From Bacteroidales bacterium UBA7009 (lineage in GTDB: Bacteria > Bacteroidota > Bacteroidia > Bacteroidales > Paludibacteraceae), in contig DJXH01000016.1 of the NCBI GenBank assembly GCA_002449665.1, positions 1 through 64,000 on the forward strand: a DNA stretch of 64,000 bases, given 5' to 3'. Positions 25,571 through 37,300 of the stretch are shown piece after piece. Both the position numbers and the translations under genes were made by a program. Numbering within the stretch: the first letter of the stretch is position 1; every line of letters starts with the position of its first letter. The notes under the pieces were generated by a model. That model was not told the DNA's origin and ran no database searches. It was given only the letters and a program-made list of their open reading frames with translations.

Positions 25571-27505
25571 ATGGACATTGACACCGACCTGAAAAACACT
25601 GTAGCCACCAACTACACGGACGACAACATCATACACCTCGACGATATGGATCATATCCGCCGCCGCCCGGGTATGTACATAGGCAAACTCGGCGACGGAA
25701 CCCACTCCGATGACGGTATTTACGTCCTTATCAAAGAGTCAATAGATAACTCGATTGATGAGTATCGTATGGGCGAGGGCAAAGTGATAGAGGTGAGCGT
25801 AACGGAAGGCAGAGTGCGCGTACGCGACTACGGCAGAGGCATACCACTCGGCAAGATGGTGGAAGCCGTGAGCCTGCTTAACACCGGCGGCAAATACGAC
25901 ACCAAAGCCTTCAAGAAGTCTGTCGGACTGAACGGCGTAGGTACGAAAGCAGTCAATGCGTTGAGCGAAGAGTTTGCCGTACAGTCGTTCAGAGACGGTA
26001 TGACCCGCAGAGCCGAGTTCAGTCAAGGCAGACTCACAAAAGACACAGGCATCATACCCCTCAAAGATTGGATGGCTCAAGAAGGACTGAAAGCCGAACC
26101 CAAACGCGGCACGCAGATTGAGTTTAAGCCGGACGGCAGCAAAGGGCTGTTTGAGAACTACCGATTCCGCGATGACTATATAGAAACGATGATGCGCAAC
26201 TATGCGTATCTCAACACCGGACTTACGCTCGTCTATAACGGCAACCGTTTCAACTCCAAGAACGGACTATATGACCTGCTCACGGAGAACATGACTGTCA
26301 GTCCGCTCTACCCCATAATACACATCAGCGGCGAGGACATAGAGATAGCCCTCACCCATACCAACCAGCCCAACGACGAGTACTACTCCTTCGTCAACGG
26401 TCAGCATACCATACAGGGCGGCACACACCAAGTGGCGTACCGCGAGGCGATAGGCAGAACGATAAAAGAGTTCTTCGGAAAGAATATGGAACTTGCCGAC
26501 ATACGCAACGGCATAGTGGGCGCGATAGCGATAAACGTGGAAGAGCCGGTGTTTGAAAGTCAGACGAAAGTGAAACTCGGCAGCAAAGACATGTCGCCAA
26601 GCGGTGGCGTGAGTGTCGGGAAATTCGTAGGCGATTTCGTAAAGCAGCAACTTGACAACTACTTGCACAAGCACCCTGAAGTGGCGGAAATAATGCTGCA
26701 AAAAATCCAAGACTCGGAGAAAGAGCGCAAAGCCATAGCAGGCGTAACAAAAGCCGCTCGCGAGAGAGCCAAGAAAAACCTGCTGAACAACCCCAAACTG
26801 CGCGACTGCCAAATCCACTACAACGACAGCAAACCCACACGTTCAAGCAAAGAAGCGCAAGACGACCTCAGGGAAGAAAGCAGCATATTCATAACGGAGG
26901 GTCTGTCGGCATCAGGCAGCATAACCAAGAGCCGCGATGTGCGCACACAAGCGGTCTTCTCGCTCAGAGGCAAGCCGCTCAACGCCTACGGACTGACCAA
27001 GCAGGTAGTATATGAGAACGAGGAGTTCAACTGCCTGCAGTCGGCTCTGAACATAGAAGACGGACTTGACGAACTAAGATACAACAAAGTGATAATCGCC
27101 ACCGATGCCGATGTGGACGGTATGCACATACGCCTGCTGATGCTCACTTTCTTCTTGCAGTTCTTCCCCGACCTTATAAAGAAAGGACACGTCTATATAC
27201 TTCAGACCCCGCTTTTCCGCGTCAAGAACAAGCAGGAGACACGCTATTGCTACTCGGAGGAGGAGCGGCTCAAAGCCATCGCGGAAGTGAAAAACCCCGA
27301 GATAACACGATTCAAAGGATTAGGAGAGATTTCGCCTGATGAGTTCAAAGGCTTCATAGGCGATGGCATAAGGCTTGACCAAGTGAACCTCAGAAAAGAA
27401 GATGCGGTGGGCGATATGCTATCCTTCTATATGGGCAAAAACACAACAGAAAGACAGAGTTTTATCATAGACAACCTCGTAGTGGAAGAAGACAGAGTGG
27501 AATAA
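25571..27505 (+). CDS. parE: DNA topoisomerase IV subunit B
   Basis: ATPase subunit of topoisomerase IV, which unlinks replicated chromosomes. The 644-residue GHKL-type protein shows [19 protein letters not shown], the [11 protein letters not shown] loop and [20 protein letters not shown]. The Toprim part has [28 protein letters not shown] and [15 protein letters not shown]. GyrB differs by its longer Toprim insert, so ParE is preferred. parC is not adjacent: the 3' neighbour is a decayed restriction-modification remnant directly after the stop. Confidence 0.93.
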   Translation: MDIDTDLKNTVATNYTDDNIIHLDDMDHIRRRPGMYIGKLGDGTHSDDGIYVLIKESIDNSIDEYRMGEGKVIEVSVTEGRVRVRDYGRGIPLGKMVEAVSLLNTGGKYDTKAFKKSVGLNGVGTKAVNALSEEFAVQSFRDGMTRRAEFSQGRLTKDTGIIPLKDWMAQEGLKAEPKRGTQIEFKPDGSKGLFENYRFRDDYIETMMRNYAYLNTGLTLVYNGNRFNSKNGLYDLLTENMTVSPLYPIIHISGEDIEIALTHTNQPNDEYYSFVNGQHTIQGGTHQVAYREAIGRTIKEFFGKNMELADIRNGIVGAIAINVEEPVFESQTKVKLGSKDMSPSGGVSVGKFVGDFVKQQLDNYLHKHPEVAEIMLQKIQDSEKERKAIAGVTKAARERAKKNLLNNPKLRDCQIHYNDSKPTRSSKEAQDDLREESSIFITEGLSASGSITKSRDVRTQAVFSLRGKPLNAYGLTKQVVYENEEFNCLQSALNIEDGLDELRYNKVIIATDADVDGMHIRLLMLTFFLQFFPDLIKKGHVYILQTPLFRVKNKQETRYCYSEEERLKAIAEVKNPEITRFKGLGEISPDEFKGFIGDGIRLDQVNLRKEDAVGDMLSFYMGKNTTERQSFIIDNLVVEEDRVE

Positions 27506-27506
27506 A

Positions 27507-27590
27507 AAGAATGAATTATTAAAAGAAAAATTGGCAATACCGGATATGGTAACCCCGTATAAGTATCGCCAAAAGTTTGCGACATATTAA
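27507..27590 (+). pseudogene. C-terminal remnant of a DNA methyltransferase
   Basis: Between the parE stop and the endonuclease pseudogene a frame without start codon encodes KEKLAIPDMVTPYKYRQKF, stopping at TAA 27588-27590. This type of IPDM..PYKYR ending resembles C-termini of type II DNA methyltransferases. It lies 12 nt before the endonuclease start, where the cognate methylase would end. All upstream coding sequence is missing. Assignment is inference from position and ending. Confidence 0.45.
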
Positions 27591-27602
27591 AATTTGAAAC
27601 GT

Positions 27603-28292
27603 ATGAAAATCTACTCACAAACAGTTGAAGGCAAAAAGGAGTTTCTTCTTAATCATGCCTGCCAGTTATATCAATTGACACGCCCTAATAAAGTAGGATA
27701 AGTGATGAATCTGATTCGCCAGTGCCAACCATCTTCACTTGAAGAATGGGAACAATGGTATTTTGAAAATGCTAAGACAGCAGGTAAAACGCCTATCCGT
27801 ATTTCAAAAGAATCATTATATGAGTTGGGTGAACGGCTTTATGCTAAGATGACGGAGTTGGTTATTCCGCAAATTCAAGAGGCAATAAACAATATTTCTC
27901 GTCAAGATTGCATTGATTATGTCTATAACCTAACTATCAATCGCACTTATGATGGCTATAATCGTGAGAAGTCGGTTGTAAATGATGGACTTGCAAAGAT
28001 ATTCAAGGGTGTTGAGTTTGCTGAGAGTGACCCTGAACTTGACCATGCCGGCGATATTGATTATGTTGCTAAAGTGGGTAAATATCAATTCGGTATTCAG
28101 ATAAAGCCTGTTACGGCTAATGCTAACTTTGGAGGATATTCTTTATTGGAACGCATGAAAGCTTCTTTTGAAGATTTTACTAATCGTTATAGCGGCAAGG
28201 TCTTCATTGTATATAGTTTGCGTGGAGAAATAGCTAATAAAGAGGTTATAGAGCAAATACACATTGAGATAAAAAGGCTCAATACCTTATAA
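27603..28292 (+). pseudogene. MjaI-like type II restriction endonuclease, interrupted by one stop codon
   Basis: ATG 27603 opens a frame (MKIYSQTVEGKKEF to LTRPNKVG) stopped by TAA at 27699-27701. The same frame then continues without break from GTG 27702 to 28292. Joined, the protein would be 229 residues. The family pattern around the break is TRPxxVGQ.., so the TAA most likely replaced a CAA glutamine codon. The downstream part carries SLEEWEQWYFE, NRTYDGYNREK and a PD-(D/E)xK-like core, GDIDYVAK then YQFGIQIKP. A short product from ATG 27705 (about 195 residues) keeps the catalytic core but lacks the N-terminus. The region is visibly more A/T-rich than parE and gpmI, consistent with acquired DNA. 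Confidence 0.65.
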
Positions 28293-28326
28293 AACATAAT
28301 AATAATAAAGAAACAAATATAATAAT

Positions 28327-29868
28327 ATGAAACAAAAAGCATTACTGATGATTCTTGATGGCTGGGGCATAGGTCCCGAAGAGAAAAGCAACGCCATCTA
28401 CTCAACATCCACACCCCACTGGACACAGATACTTAAAACATACCCTAACAGCCGCCTGCAAGCCTCCGGCGAGAACGTAGGACTGCCCGACGGACAGATG
28501 GGTAACTCGGAAGTGGGACACCTCAATATCGGTGCCGGACGCGTGGTTTATCAAGACCTCGTTAAAATCAACCGCGCCATAAAAGACGGCTCCATCCGCC
28601 GCAATCCCGAAATAGTTTCCGCCTTTGAAGGCGCAAAAAAATCCGGCAAGAACCTACACATTATGGGGCTCGTATCCAACGGCGGCGTACACTCATCGCT
28701 TGACCACCTCTTTGCTCTCACCGACATTGCAGGCGAATACGGACTAAAAGGGCGCACTTTCGTCCACTGCTTTATGGACGGCCGCGACACCGACCCGCGC
28801 TCCGGCATAGGCTTTATAGACCAACTGCAAGAACACCTCAACCATAGTTGCGGCGAGATTGCCACAGTGCAAGGTCGCTTCTACGCTATGGATCGCGACA
28901 AACGCTGGGAACGCATAAAAGAGGCTTATGACTGCCTCGTCGGCGGCAAAGGTGCTGAATACGAAGATATGCACGAAGCAATGCAGGCATCATACGACAA
29001 CGACATCACCGATGAGTTTGTTAAGCCCATTGTCCACGTCAAAGACGGCAAACCTGTTGCCACCATAGGCGAAGGCGACACCGTCATCTTCTTCAACTAC
29101 CGCAATGACCGCGCAAGAGAGATGACCGTAGTGCTTACGCAAGAGGACAAACCCGAAAACGGAATGCATACCATACCGGGGCTGCAATACTACTGCATGA
29201 CCCCATACGACTCCACCTTCACCGGCGTTCATATCCTCTTCCCCAAAGAGAACGTACAGAACACTATGGGCGAGATAGTAAGCAGCAACGGACTTAGGCA
29301 ATTGCGCATAGCCGAGACGGAGAAATTCGCACACGTTACTTTCTTCTTCTCAGGCGGCAGAGACAGCGAGTTTGAAGGCGAAGACCGCATCCTTATCCCC
29401 TCACCGAAAGTGGCGACATACGACCTGCAACCTGAGATGTCCGCACCCGAAGTGGCTACAGCCCTCTGCGGCGCAATGGACGAACAGAAATATGACTACA
29501 TTACTCTCAACTTCGCCAACGGCGATATGGTAGGTCATACAGGTGTTTATGAAGCCATACGACAAGCCGTCGTTACAATAGATATATGCGTGGACAGAGT
29601 GGTCAAGTCAGCCCAAAAGAACGGATATGACGTTATCATCATTGCCGACCATGGCAACGCCGACCACGCCATTAACAGCGACGGCACACCCAACACCGCC
29701 CACAGCCTCAACCCCGTACCGTTTGTATATATACCCGCCGACAACAAAACAGAAGGTATAACCTGCGACAACGGTATTCTCGCCGACGTGGCTCCGTCGC
29801 TCTGCTACCTTATGGGCATAGAACAACCCATAGAGATGACCGGACATAACCTTATACACAAATGTTAA
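28327..29868 (+). CDS. gpmI: 2,3-bisphosphoglycerate-independent phosphoglycerate mutase
   Basis: Converts 3- to 2-phosphoglycerate in glycolysis using two Mn ions. The 513-residue alkaline-phosphatase-fold protein shows [11 protein letters not shown], the phospho-Ser motif [52 protein letters not shown] and [10 protein letters not shown]. It follows the restriction-modification remnant by 34 nt. The next gene starts inside its last codons. Confidence 0.96.
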   Translation: MKQKALLMILDGWGIGPEEKSNAIYSTSTPHWTQILKTYPNSRLQASGENVGLPDGQMGNSEVGHLNIGAGRVVYQDLVKINRAIKDGSIRRNPEIVSAFEGAKKSGKNLHIMGLVSNGGVHSSLDHLFALTDIAGEYGLKGRTFVHCFMDGRDTDPRSGIGFIDQLQEHLNHSCGEIATVQGRFYAMDRDKRWERIKEAYDCLVGGKGAEYEDMHEAMQASYDNDITDEFVKPIVHVKDGKPVATIGEGDTVIFFNYRNDRAREMTVVLTQEDKPENGMHTIPGLQYYCMTPYDSTFTGVHILFPKENVQNTMGEIVSSNGLRQLRIAETEKFAHVTFFFSGGRDSEFEGEDRILIPSPKVATYDLQPEMSAPEVATALCGAMDEQKYDYITLNFANGDMVGHTGVYEAIRQAVVTIDICVDRVVKSAQKNGYDVIIIADHGNADHAINSDGTPNTAHSLNPVPFVYIPADNKTEGITCDNGILADVAPSLCYLMGIEQPIEMTGHNLIHKC

Positions 29869-30767
29869 GACTGAAAGGCAGATACTCCGACAGCAACGTC
29901 ATTGTAAAACTACTACAATGGCTTGCTGCCATAATTTTGCTGACTGCCATTGTATTAACAGTCTGGATATTCGTCCCTGACAAGCAATCGACAGCCGCAC
30001 TGAAGACACTGCAGGCACTACAGTCCCTTGCCACCTTCCTGCTCCCGCCGATCGTAACGGCATACCTATGGAGCAGCGAACCTAAACGCTGGCTGCACCT
30101 TGATACCGGCATAAGCGGCAAACAGGCGGCGTTAGCAGTGCTGACAATGGTTGTGGCAATACCCGCCATCAACCTGCTTGCTTGGCTCAACTCGCTCATT
30201 ACCCTGCCCTCTTTCCTTGAAGGAATTGAGACTTGGATGAAACAGATGGAAGAGCAGGCGGCTTTGCTCACCGAGCGATTTCTTAACACCACGACCATAA
30301 CAGGACTGTGTATCAACCTTATAGTAATGGCTGCCATACCCGCAGCGGCAGAAGAACTGACGTTTCGCGGTACGCTGCAAAACCTTTTTAGTCCCGACCG
30401 CAACAGCGCATCACCAAGAGCGACAAACGCTGCTATATGGGCAGTGGCCATTCTGTTCTCCGCCATCCACATGCAGTTCTACGGCTTTATTCCCCGAATG
30501 CTGCTCGGTGCACTCTTCGGCTATGCACTGCTATGGAGCCGCAGCCTGTGGCTGCCGATGCTGATGCACCTCACCAACAACGCTCTTGCCGTCATTTTCG
30601 CTTTCGTCTGCTTCCGCCAAGGCATAGACATAAGCCAAACAGAGACAATAGGCACCGGCGACACGCTGTGGCTCGGCTGCATAAGCATAACACTGACAGC
30701 ATTTTGCATAACACTGCTCTACCGCTCTTGCAGGGAAAAGAACCGACAAACAGAGAAGATAACTTGA
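29862..30767 (+). CDS. CPBP-family intramembrane glutamic protease
   Basis: A 301-residue integral membrane protein of the CPBP (Abi/Rce1-like) family, a group of intramembrane proteases or prenyl-protein endopeptidases. The conserved motifs are [10 protein letters not shown] (EExxxR), then [17 protein letters not shown] and [14 protein letters not shown] with two conserved His. About eight helices are visible. Its ATG lies 7 nt inside the end of gpmI. Substrate unknown. Confidence 0.88.
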   Translation: MLRLKGRYSDSNVIVKLLQWLAAIILLTAIVLTVWIFVPDKQSTAALKTLQALQSLATFLLPPIVTAYLWSSEPKRWLHLDTGISGKQAALAVLTMVVAIPAINLLAWLNSLITLPSFLEGIETWMKQMEEQAALLTERFLNTTTITGLCINLIVMAAIPAAAEELTFRGTLQNLFSPDRNSASPRATNAAIWAVAILFSAIHMQFYGFIPRMLLGALFGYALLWSRSLWLPMLMHLTNNALAVIFAFVCFRQGIDISQTETIGTGDTLWLGCISITLTAFCITLLYRSCREKNRQTEKIT

Positions 30768-30768
30768 G

Positions 30769-31431
30769 ATGAAAGTATGGTTTTTTGATATGGACGGCAC
30801 GCTGTTCGACTCTATGCCACGCCACGCTTGGTCTTGGGAGCAGACAATGGCTCAAGCCGGACTGCATTTTACCGCCGCCGACTGCTATCGCGGCGAAGGC
30901 AGAAGAGGAGTGGAAGTGATAGAGACCGCCATACGCGAACAACTGCACCGCGAACCCGAAGCAGGTGAAGCGCAAAGAATATACAAAATAAAAGCCGAAC
31001 TCTTTGCCAAAGGCGGCGAAACACAACCTATACCCGATGCACCTGAACTGCTAAAAATGCTCAAAGAACAGGGGGACGAGATATGGATTGTAACAGGCAG
31101 CGGGCAGCAAAGCCTTTTTCGGACACTTGACCGTCATTTCCCCGGCATCTTCACCCGAGAACGGATGATAACGGCAACGGATGTAAACAAAGGGAAGCCG
31201 GATCCGGAGCCGTACCTGAAGGCTTGGGAGCGATGCGGCAAAGATAAAAAAGAATGCATCGTTGTGGAGAACGCACCAATGGGCATACAGTCAGGCAAAG
31301 CGGCCGGACTGTACACCATTGGCGTTAACACAGGTCCGCTGCCCGACAGCGACCTTACTGATGCCGGCGCTGACATAGTAGTGCCGAACATGAAAAGTCT
31401 GATACAAATAATTCAAACTCAACAGATATGA
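30769..31431 (+). CDS. HAD-superfamily phosphatase, beta-phosphoglucomutase-like
   Basis: A 220-residue cytosolic HAD hydrolase with a small helical cap. Motif I FFDMDGTLFDS (nucleophile Asp 7), motif II IVTGSGQQ, motif III GKPDPEPYL and motif IV VVENAPMGIQSGKAAG are all intact. It resembles sugar-phosphate phosphatases and phosphoglycolate phosphatase; substrate not determinable. It starts 1 nt after the CPBP stop and overlaps the SDR gene by 4 nt. Confidence 0.85.
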   Translation: MKVWFFDMDGTLFDSMPRHAWSWEQTMAQAGLHFTAADCYRGEGRRGVEVIETAIREQLHREPEAGEAQRIYKIKAELFAKGGETQPIPDAPELLKMLKEQGDEIWIVTGSGQQSLFRTLDRHFPGIFTRERMITATDVNKGKPDPEPYLKAWERCGKDKKECIVVENAPMGIQSGKAAGLYTIGVNTGPLPDSDLTDAGADIVVPNMKSLIQIIQTQQI

Positions 31432-32183
31432 AAACAGCATTTATCACAGGCGCATCGTCTGGAATAGGAGAGGCATGCGCACGCAAGTTTGCCGAAAACG
31501 GCTATCGTCTTCTGCTTAACGCCCGCCGTACGGACAAACTGCAAGCACTCGCAGACGAACTCAAAACACAATACGGCACAGACACTATGCTCCTGCCCTT
31601 TGACGTAAGAGACAGAGAAACTGCCGAAAGACAGATTCACTCACTTCCCGCCGATTGGCAGGAGATAGACGTACTCGTCAACAATGCCGGTCTTGCGCTC
31701 GGACTTGAAAAAGAGTATGAAGGCAGTTTTGACGACTGGGACACTATGATTGACACCAACATCAAAGCCCTGCTCACCATCACTCGCTTTATCGTACCTA
31801 TGATGCTCAAACGCGGCAAAGGACATATCATCAACATAGGCAGCGTGGCAGGCGATGCAGCCTACGCCAACGGAGCCGTCTATTGCGCCACCAAAGCCGC
31901 TGTCAAGGTGCTTGGAGACGGACTGCGCATAGACCTTGCCGACACCCCCATACGCGTTACCACCATCAAACCCGGACTGGTGGAAACCAACTTTTCCGTT
32001 ATCCGTTTCCACGGCGACAAACAGCGTGCAGACAATGTGTATAAGGGTATCAAACCGCTTACGGGCAACGATGTAGCCGACTGCGTATGGTTTGCAGCCT
32101 CCGCACCCGAACACGTGCAGGTGGCAGAAATCCTCGTACTTGCCACTCACCAAGCAAGCGGCAGCGTGGTATATAGACAATAG
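31428..32183 (+). CDS. short-chain dehydrogenase/reductase, YdfG-like
   Basis: A 251-residue NAD(P)-dependent oxidoreductase of the classical SDR family. The cofactor motif TGASSGIGEA is at residues 8-17, followed by NNAGLALG, catalytic Ser in INIGSVAGD and the YxxxK pair in VYCATKAAVK. The end (EILVLATHQASGSVVYR) matches the 3-hydroxy-acid/serine dehydrogenase YdfG group. It is the last gene of the gpmI unit, before a strong terminator. Confidence 0.9.
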   Translation: MKTAFITGASSGIGEACARKFAENGYRLLLNARRTDKLQALADELKTQYGTDTMLLPFDVRDRETAERQIHSLPADWQEIDVLVNNAGLALGLEKEYEGSFDDWDTMIDTNIKALLTITRFIVPMMLKRGKGHIINIGSVAGDAAYANGAVYCATKAAVKVLGDGLRIDLADTPIRVTTIKPGLVETNFSVIRFHGDKQRADNVYKGIKPLTGNDVADCVWFAASAPEHVQVAEILVLATHQASGSVVYRQ

Positions 32184-32196
32184 TATGAACGTAAAA

Positions 32197-32234
32197 CAAA
32201 AATCAGAGGCAGAGCAGTCTGCCTCTGATTTTTG
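32197..32234. terminator. bidirectional terminator between SDR and TonB receptor genes
   Basis: A perfect 17-bp stem (32197-32213 with 32218-32234) closes a 4-nt loop gcag. Arms end in A5/T5 tracts on both strands, so it serves both convergent units. Confidence 0.92.
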
Positions 32235-32255
32235 TTTTAACGCATCTGTTACCTG

Positions 32256-34310
32256 TCAGAGATTGAGCGTAACGCCTGCTTTCACCCAATGTTGCGGGCA
32301 GAGGACACCGCCAACGTCATAATAGCGACGATTGGTCATATTGGTGCATTGCAGTTCCACCTTTACGCTTTTGTCCTTCGCAGCCGTTTTCCCCCACGAA
32401 TAGAGATAATATATCTTCCCGTCAAGCAGCAGCACCGGCTGATAGTCTTCCACAATGCCTTCGCGGTTGATAAACGAGCCGTTGCGGTCGCGCACGGACA
32501 GTTGCCACGAAGCCCCTACCCCGCCGTAGATACAATGGTCAATGGTAAGCGAAGCATAGTGGCGCAAGTAGTCGAGAGCATACTTGCTCAAATACTGTCC
32601 TTCGGGCTTGTTCATATAGATATACGAATAAGAAAGGCGCACTTGTTTGAGAAAATGTCCGAGCGGCTGACGAGGCATATATGCCGCCTCGGCTGTGGCT
32701 CCGGCAGCGTGGATGTCGGTCAGTTGTCGCGAATACCACAGTTCGTCTTTCGAGTCGGCAGGCTTGACCCAATCTATTGTATTAGTGCCATAGCGATAGA
32801 AAGCCGAGAGGGCAGCCTGCCAGTCGTCTTTGGCGTAGCGCGCACCCAACTCTGCTTTGACGGCGTGTTCGGGACGGAGGTCGGGGTTTGCCACTTGGGT
32901 CTTGCTATGATAGTAGAGGTCTGTGAAAGTGGGCAAACGCAGCGCACGTGAAGCGTTGGCATATATCATCACGGAGCGCAGAGGCGAGTAGTTGACATCG
33001 GCTGCCACCGACCAGTCGGAACCGAAAGCGGTGTTGTATGTACCACCTGCGAGCAGAGTGGCAGACCACTTGCCTTTTTGCACCGACTGCTGCGCGAAGT
33101 AGTTGAGCGTAAAACGGTTATGCTCACCGAGGGTATTACTTGTGATAGCGGCATCTTGTGCGGTCAATCCGACGGTGGTCGTCCCCCACGAATGGATATA
33201 CGACAGTTTGAGGTCGGCATTAGCGTGATGCGTAGTATGTGTATTATGACCGGTGTACCAAGCCGGTGCATCGGTCATAGCGCGAAAGAGTTCAAAACGG
33301 TCGTAGTGGGCGCGATAACTTGCATCCGCCTCCACCGACCAATGGCGTGCAAAGACCTGACGGTAAGCAAGCGAGGTGAAAGCCGTGCGGGTGGCATCAA
33401 ACTGATTGGGGTATGCGAGTGCATAGAAGGCGTTGGCTCCTGCATCTTTATACTGCACACCGGCTTGCCACTGCACAAGGTCTTTGTAGGTAAGATGAGT
33501 GAAGGCAGAAGCAATCTTGTAGTCGGTGTTGGGAGCAAAGCCTGTAGTCTGATTATAGCCTGCCGTAGTGGTGGACAGAATATCCGGCGTGGCGTGATAG
33601 ACGGCGGCGGAAGGAGCAAACAGTCCGTATTCTCCACCTTTGAGCGAGAGCGAAACGGCAGTATGGTCGCTGTCCGGCAGTGCTGCAAGGGGCTTGCGCG
33701 TTACGATGTTGATAACGCCTGCATACGCTCCAAGCCCCGTAGCCGTGGAGGCATAGACCTCCACCCGCTCTATCTCATCGCCGGTAAGGGGGATGTCGAG
33801 CGAGTAATGTCCTGTTTGCACATCGGTAAGGTTGATACCGTTGAGCATAACGATTGTTTGGTCGGGGGTGGAGCCTCTGAGGGAGATGTCGGCTTGTACT
33901 CCTGTGGCACCGCGTTCTCTGACATCGAGAGAGGGTATCTGCTTGAGTACGTCAGCCGCTGAATTGATGGGCAGCGAGACTATCTGCTCGTGGTTAATGA
34001 CGATGACCGGTCGGGCGGTCGAAGACAGTTGGGCAGTGGCTGTTACCTGCACTTCCTGCAGCAACAGACGTTCGGCAATATCGCCGGAATCGGGAGGCAC
34101 GGATGCGGCTGCCGTTGCCGCTGCGCCCAAGGTGAGCGCAAGCGAGCAAACAGCCACTTTCTTTCCTGCCTTCAAGAGTTCCATATCGCATACACGGCGG
34201 GATACATGCCCAATAGTTACCTCGCGGTGCATAGAAGCGAAGGCTGCATAGCCTTTGTTCTTAAACTTGCGAAAGCGAATGGCCTTTGAAGTAAACAGTG
34301 AATTAAACAT
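32256..34310 (-). CDS. TonB-dependent outer-membrane receptor, BtuB-like
   Basis: A 684-residue energised outer-membrane transporter. The N-terminus (AIRFRKFKNKGYAAFASMH) has the positively charged lead typical of Bacteroidota vitamin-type receptors, followed by the hydrophobic export segment. The plug domain (about residues 100-215) shows SAADVLKQIPSLDVRERG, ADISLRGSTPDQTIVMLNG and YAGVINIVTRKP. The rest is barrel, ending WVKAGVTLNL. It resembles BtuB but no cobalamin riboswitch is visible. It begins 33 nt downstream of the giant repeat gene, so it is probably in the same transcript. Ligand unknown. Confidence 0.87.
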   Translation of the reverse strand: MFNSLFTSKAIRFRKFKNKGYAAFASMHREVTIGHVSRRVCDMELLKAGKKVAVCSLALTLGAAATAAASVPPDSGDIAERLLLQEVQVTATAQLSSTARPVIVINHEQIVSLPINSAADVLKQIPSLDVRERGATGVQADISLRGSTPDQTIVMLNGINLTDVQTGHYSLDIPLTGDEIERVEVYASTATGLGAYAGVINIVTRKPLAALPDSDHTAVSLSLKGGEYGLFAPSAAVYHATPDILSTTTAGYNQTTGFAPNTDYKIASAFTHLTYKDLVQWQAGVQYKDAGANAFYALAYPNQFDATRTAFTSLAYRQVFARHWSVEADASYRAHYDRFELFRAMTDAPAWYTGHNTHTTHHANADLKLSYIHSWGTTTVGLTAQDAAITSNTLGEHNRFTLNYFAQQSVQKGKWSATLLAGGTYNTAFGSDWSVAADVNYSPLRSVMIYANASRALRLPTFTDLYYHSKTQVANPDLRPEHAVKAELGARYAKDDWQAALSAFYRYGTNTIDWVKPADSKDELWYSRQLTDIHAAGATAEAAYMPRQPLGHFLKQVRLSYSYIYMNKPEGQYLSKYALDYLRHYASLTIDHCIYGGVGASWQLSVRDRNGSFINREGIVEDYQPVLLLDGKIYYLYSWGKTAAKDKSVKVELQCTNMTNRRYYDVGGVLCPQHWVKAGVTLNL

Positions 34311-34343
34311 AATTTATATATCTTGCCACGTGAGGCAAGTCTT

Positions 34344-37300
34344 TTATCTTACAATCTGCAACTTACCGCTCTTCACTCTACGATTGTCAGCATCGAAGAA
34401 GCAGTAGTAGTAAATCACATTATATTCAAGCGTGAGCACTTCCGCCTGCGAGATGTCGTATATGTCCACAAGCAGCAATGTACCGTTAGCATCGGTAGCG
34501 GTAATGAGATTACTCGGCTGCTGGGGAGTAAGTTCGACAACGCGGAAAGTTGCGCCTGCGGCATCATATAGGGCAAACTTAACACCGCTACGGAGCGAAG
34601 CCACCGCAATCTGCGTAGAGCCTGCGATGTGCTTAACGAGCAAGTCGTTGGCTGTCGGCATATCTGCTTCGTTGATGTCCGATTCCACGAAACGGATAAC
34701 GTATGTGTTTCTCAACTCCGTATTGCTGCGCTCGAAAGCGTAGGCATACTGCGACTGGCAGATAATGGTGCGGGTAAGCACGGTCTTGTCGCCATCCTTA
34801 TACTCGTCAGCCACCACTTCGGCTTTGTAGGCAGTGGAGTCAGCAACCTCAAAACTTACCTCAGGCGGAGTGGTACCGGCGGAGATATAGTATATATAGT
34901 CGTGCTGCTCGGGGTCAAACTGCAGATACGGATTGCCGTCAAGCATTATCATTGTAACAGTGCTGTCGTGCGAGAGGGTGAGCGACTGGCGAATGACATA
35001 CTGACGAGGCTGCATTCCGTTTCTGTCGGTAACGATAAGCGATATGCTGCGTTCAGCTATCCTGAATACAGGTTCGCCTGCTTCGTCAAAGCCGAGTGTG
35101 TCAGTTGTCAGCAGGCGGTCTGCCATATCGGTGATAACCGTTGCAAGCGGGTCTTCGGTGGTATAGGTGATATCTTCGGGTGTGAAGAAGACAGCGTTGT
35201 CCGATGCTGCCGGATAAGCGGCAAGGACATAACGGAGCGTGTCGGCGTGGAAGTCGTAGTCGTAGCCGTTATCAACCGTTATAGGTTCACCCTTGACGAG
35301 CAGGGACATCAGGCGCGAAGAAACAGGCAGCGTGTCGGCGGCGGTCTTGTCATAAACTACGTGCAGGACATAACTGCGGAAATGGTCTTCGTCTGGCGAG
35401 GTAACATCGCAGGAGAACATCACGGTCTTTATGCCTTTGTCATCGGCAGACTCAATAGGACCGAGCAGACTGAGACTCTGTCCCTCTACGAGCGGCAGCC
35501 ACTCAACGGCGGGTATAGCCTCATCGGGGAAGCGGTGGAGCACGTACTCGGTAGAGTCGGCAGCAAAGCCTTCAAGCGGGGTGCCGTCGATGTTAAGACC
35601 TTTGAGTGCCGTTTCGGGCGACTTGCCATAGTTGAAACTGATAGTGTAAATTGCCGTATGTATCGCATCTTCAGCCATAACGCTTATCAGCAGCAGCGAG
35701 TCGCCTTGCGGCTGTATGTCCACGTTCTGTGCCTCTTCCGCCTTGGTAACGGTGATGGCAGGCATAAGGCGCAGACCCTCCTCATTGTAGGGAATAGAAA
35801 CAGTATAGTCGTACAGTTCCTTACTGAATGAGGTGAGCGGCTGCGAGTTGTTCCAAATCATAGATAGTCCGGTATTCTCGCTAAGGGCAATCGGGAAATG
35901 CAGGATATAAGTACGGCGCGAGTTGTTCTGTGCTAATACCTCTATATGCACTTTCTGTCCGAGCGACTTGGTGTTGGCAATAACATCAACGAGGGTGTCC
36001 ATAGAGATGATCTGATACTCATCGCCTGCTTCATAATCCACTTTCGGTAACTTGGTCGTACCTGCGGCTACGGTGTAGAAATACTCCGTCTCACCGGCAT
36101 CAAAACCGCTCAGTTTGTAGTCGTCTACATATATCATAGCCAACTCGGTATCAGCAGATTGTTCTACCTCGAAGTCGAGTGTATATACTCTCTGTTTGCC
36201 GGAGGCGGCGGTAACGCTCACTTGCTGGATTTTTCTCATCGTCGTTTGGCTGATAGTGGTTACGTCCACCGTCTGCCACTCGTCGCCTTTCTCCCAAGTA
36301 ACATCGGGGAAGACGGTCGTTCCTACGGGCAAAGTGAGGATATAGTTCGTTTCTTCTTTATCGAAGACGAGTTTTGCCTCGTCCCGAGTGTAAGAGAGCG
36401 TATCGCCGTCAAGATAAATCATTTGCAGCCTGTCATAGTCGGATACGCGGAAAGCATAGACGATGGTGTAAGTGGCTTTAGATATGCCGTCTTCCGCCGT
36501 TACGTTTATAGTTGAACGCATAGAGGAAACGGTGGCGGCGGTTATCTGTGTGGTCTGTGCCGTCTCGTGTTTCTGCACTACCAAGTCGGGCAAGGTTGTA
36601 ACGCCGATAGGCAGTTCGACATAGTAATAGAACTCATTAGGACTGAAGTTGCTGACCACCTCACCATCAAGGAAAATCTTGTCCAAAGTGGCTACAGACG
36701 AGAGCGGAACAACGAACTCCAAGGTATAGACCACTTTCTCCACTCCGTCTTTGGCTGTTACCGTGATATTAACTTTGTTGTCCTCGGTTGCAATGTCGGC
36801 TTTCTGTCCGTCCATCTTGAGCATTGCATATACTTGCGGCAGGGCGGTTACGTTGCTTGGCAGATTGACAATGTAGGTGTTGTTGTCGGGGTCGAACTTA
36901 AGTTTGGGATTGAGTGCGCGCTCAAAGTCGCCAAGCGATGTACCGTCAATGAGTATGTCTTTCAGGCGAGCATCGTCGGGTACGGACTCTACGAATATCT
37001 CCACTTGATAGTCTTGCTCCGTATAGCCGTCCTGTGCCACAACGTGGATGTTGTATGTGTAGTCGGTATGCGAAAGGGTGATAGTCTGGAAGTTGTCGTC
37101 CGTAGTCCAGTTGATGTCAATCTCATCGGCGGGAGCCCAAGTGGAGTAATAGTGTCTGCCCACCTCAAAACGCTCCATAGGTACGCCGTTTACCACTATG
37201 CCGGTGATGTCGGCATTATGGCTCGGCTCGGCTTCAACGGTGATGTCGTAGGTCGTTGTCCTGCCCGTTTCGGCGGTAACGATGATATATGACGGTTCGC

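Noticed and set aside
25571..27505. GyrB instead of ParE
   Set aside because: Length of 644 residues, the Toprim region and the acidic C-terminus fit topoisomerase IV better, though the two families are close.
27605..28292. Programmed stop-codon readthrough in the endonuclease gene
   Set aside because: A simple CAA-to-TAA change, together with loss of the methyltransferase, is the more economical explanation; no readthrough signal is evident.
34311..34343. Cobalamin riboswitch for the BtuB-like receptor
   Set aside because: Only 33 nt are available and no B12-box-like sequence is visible there.
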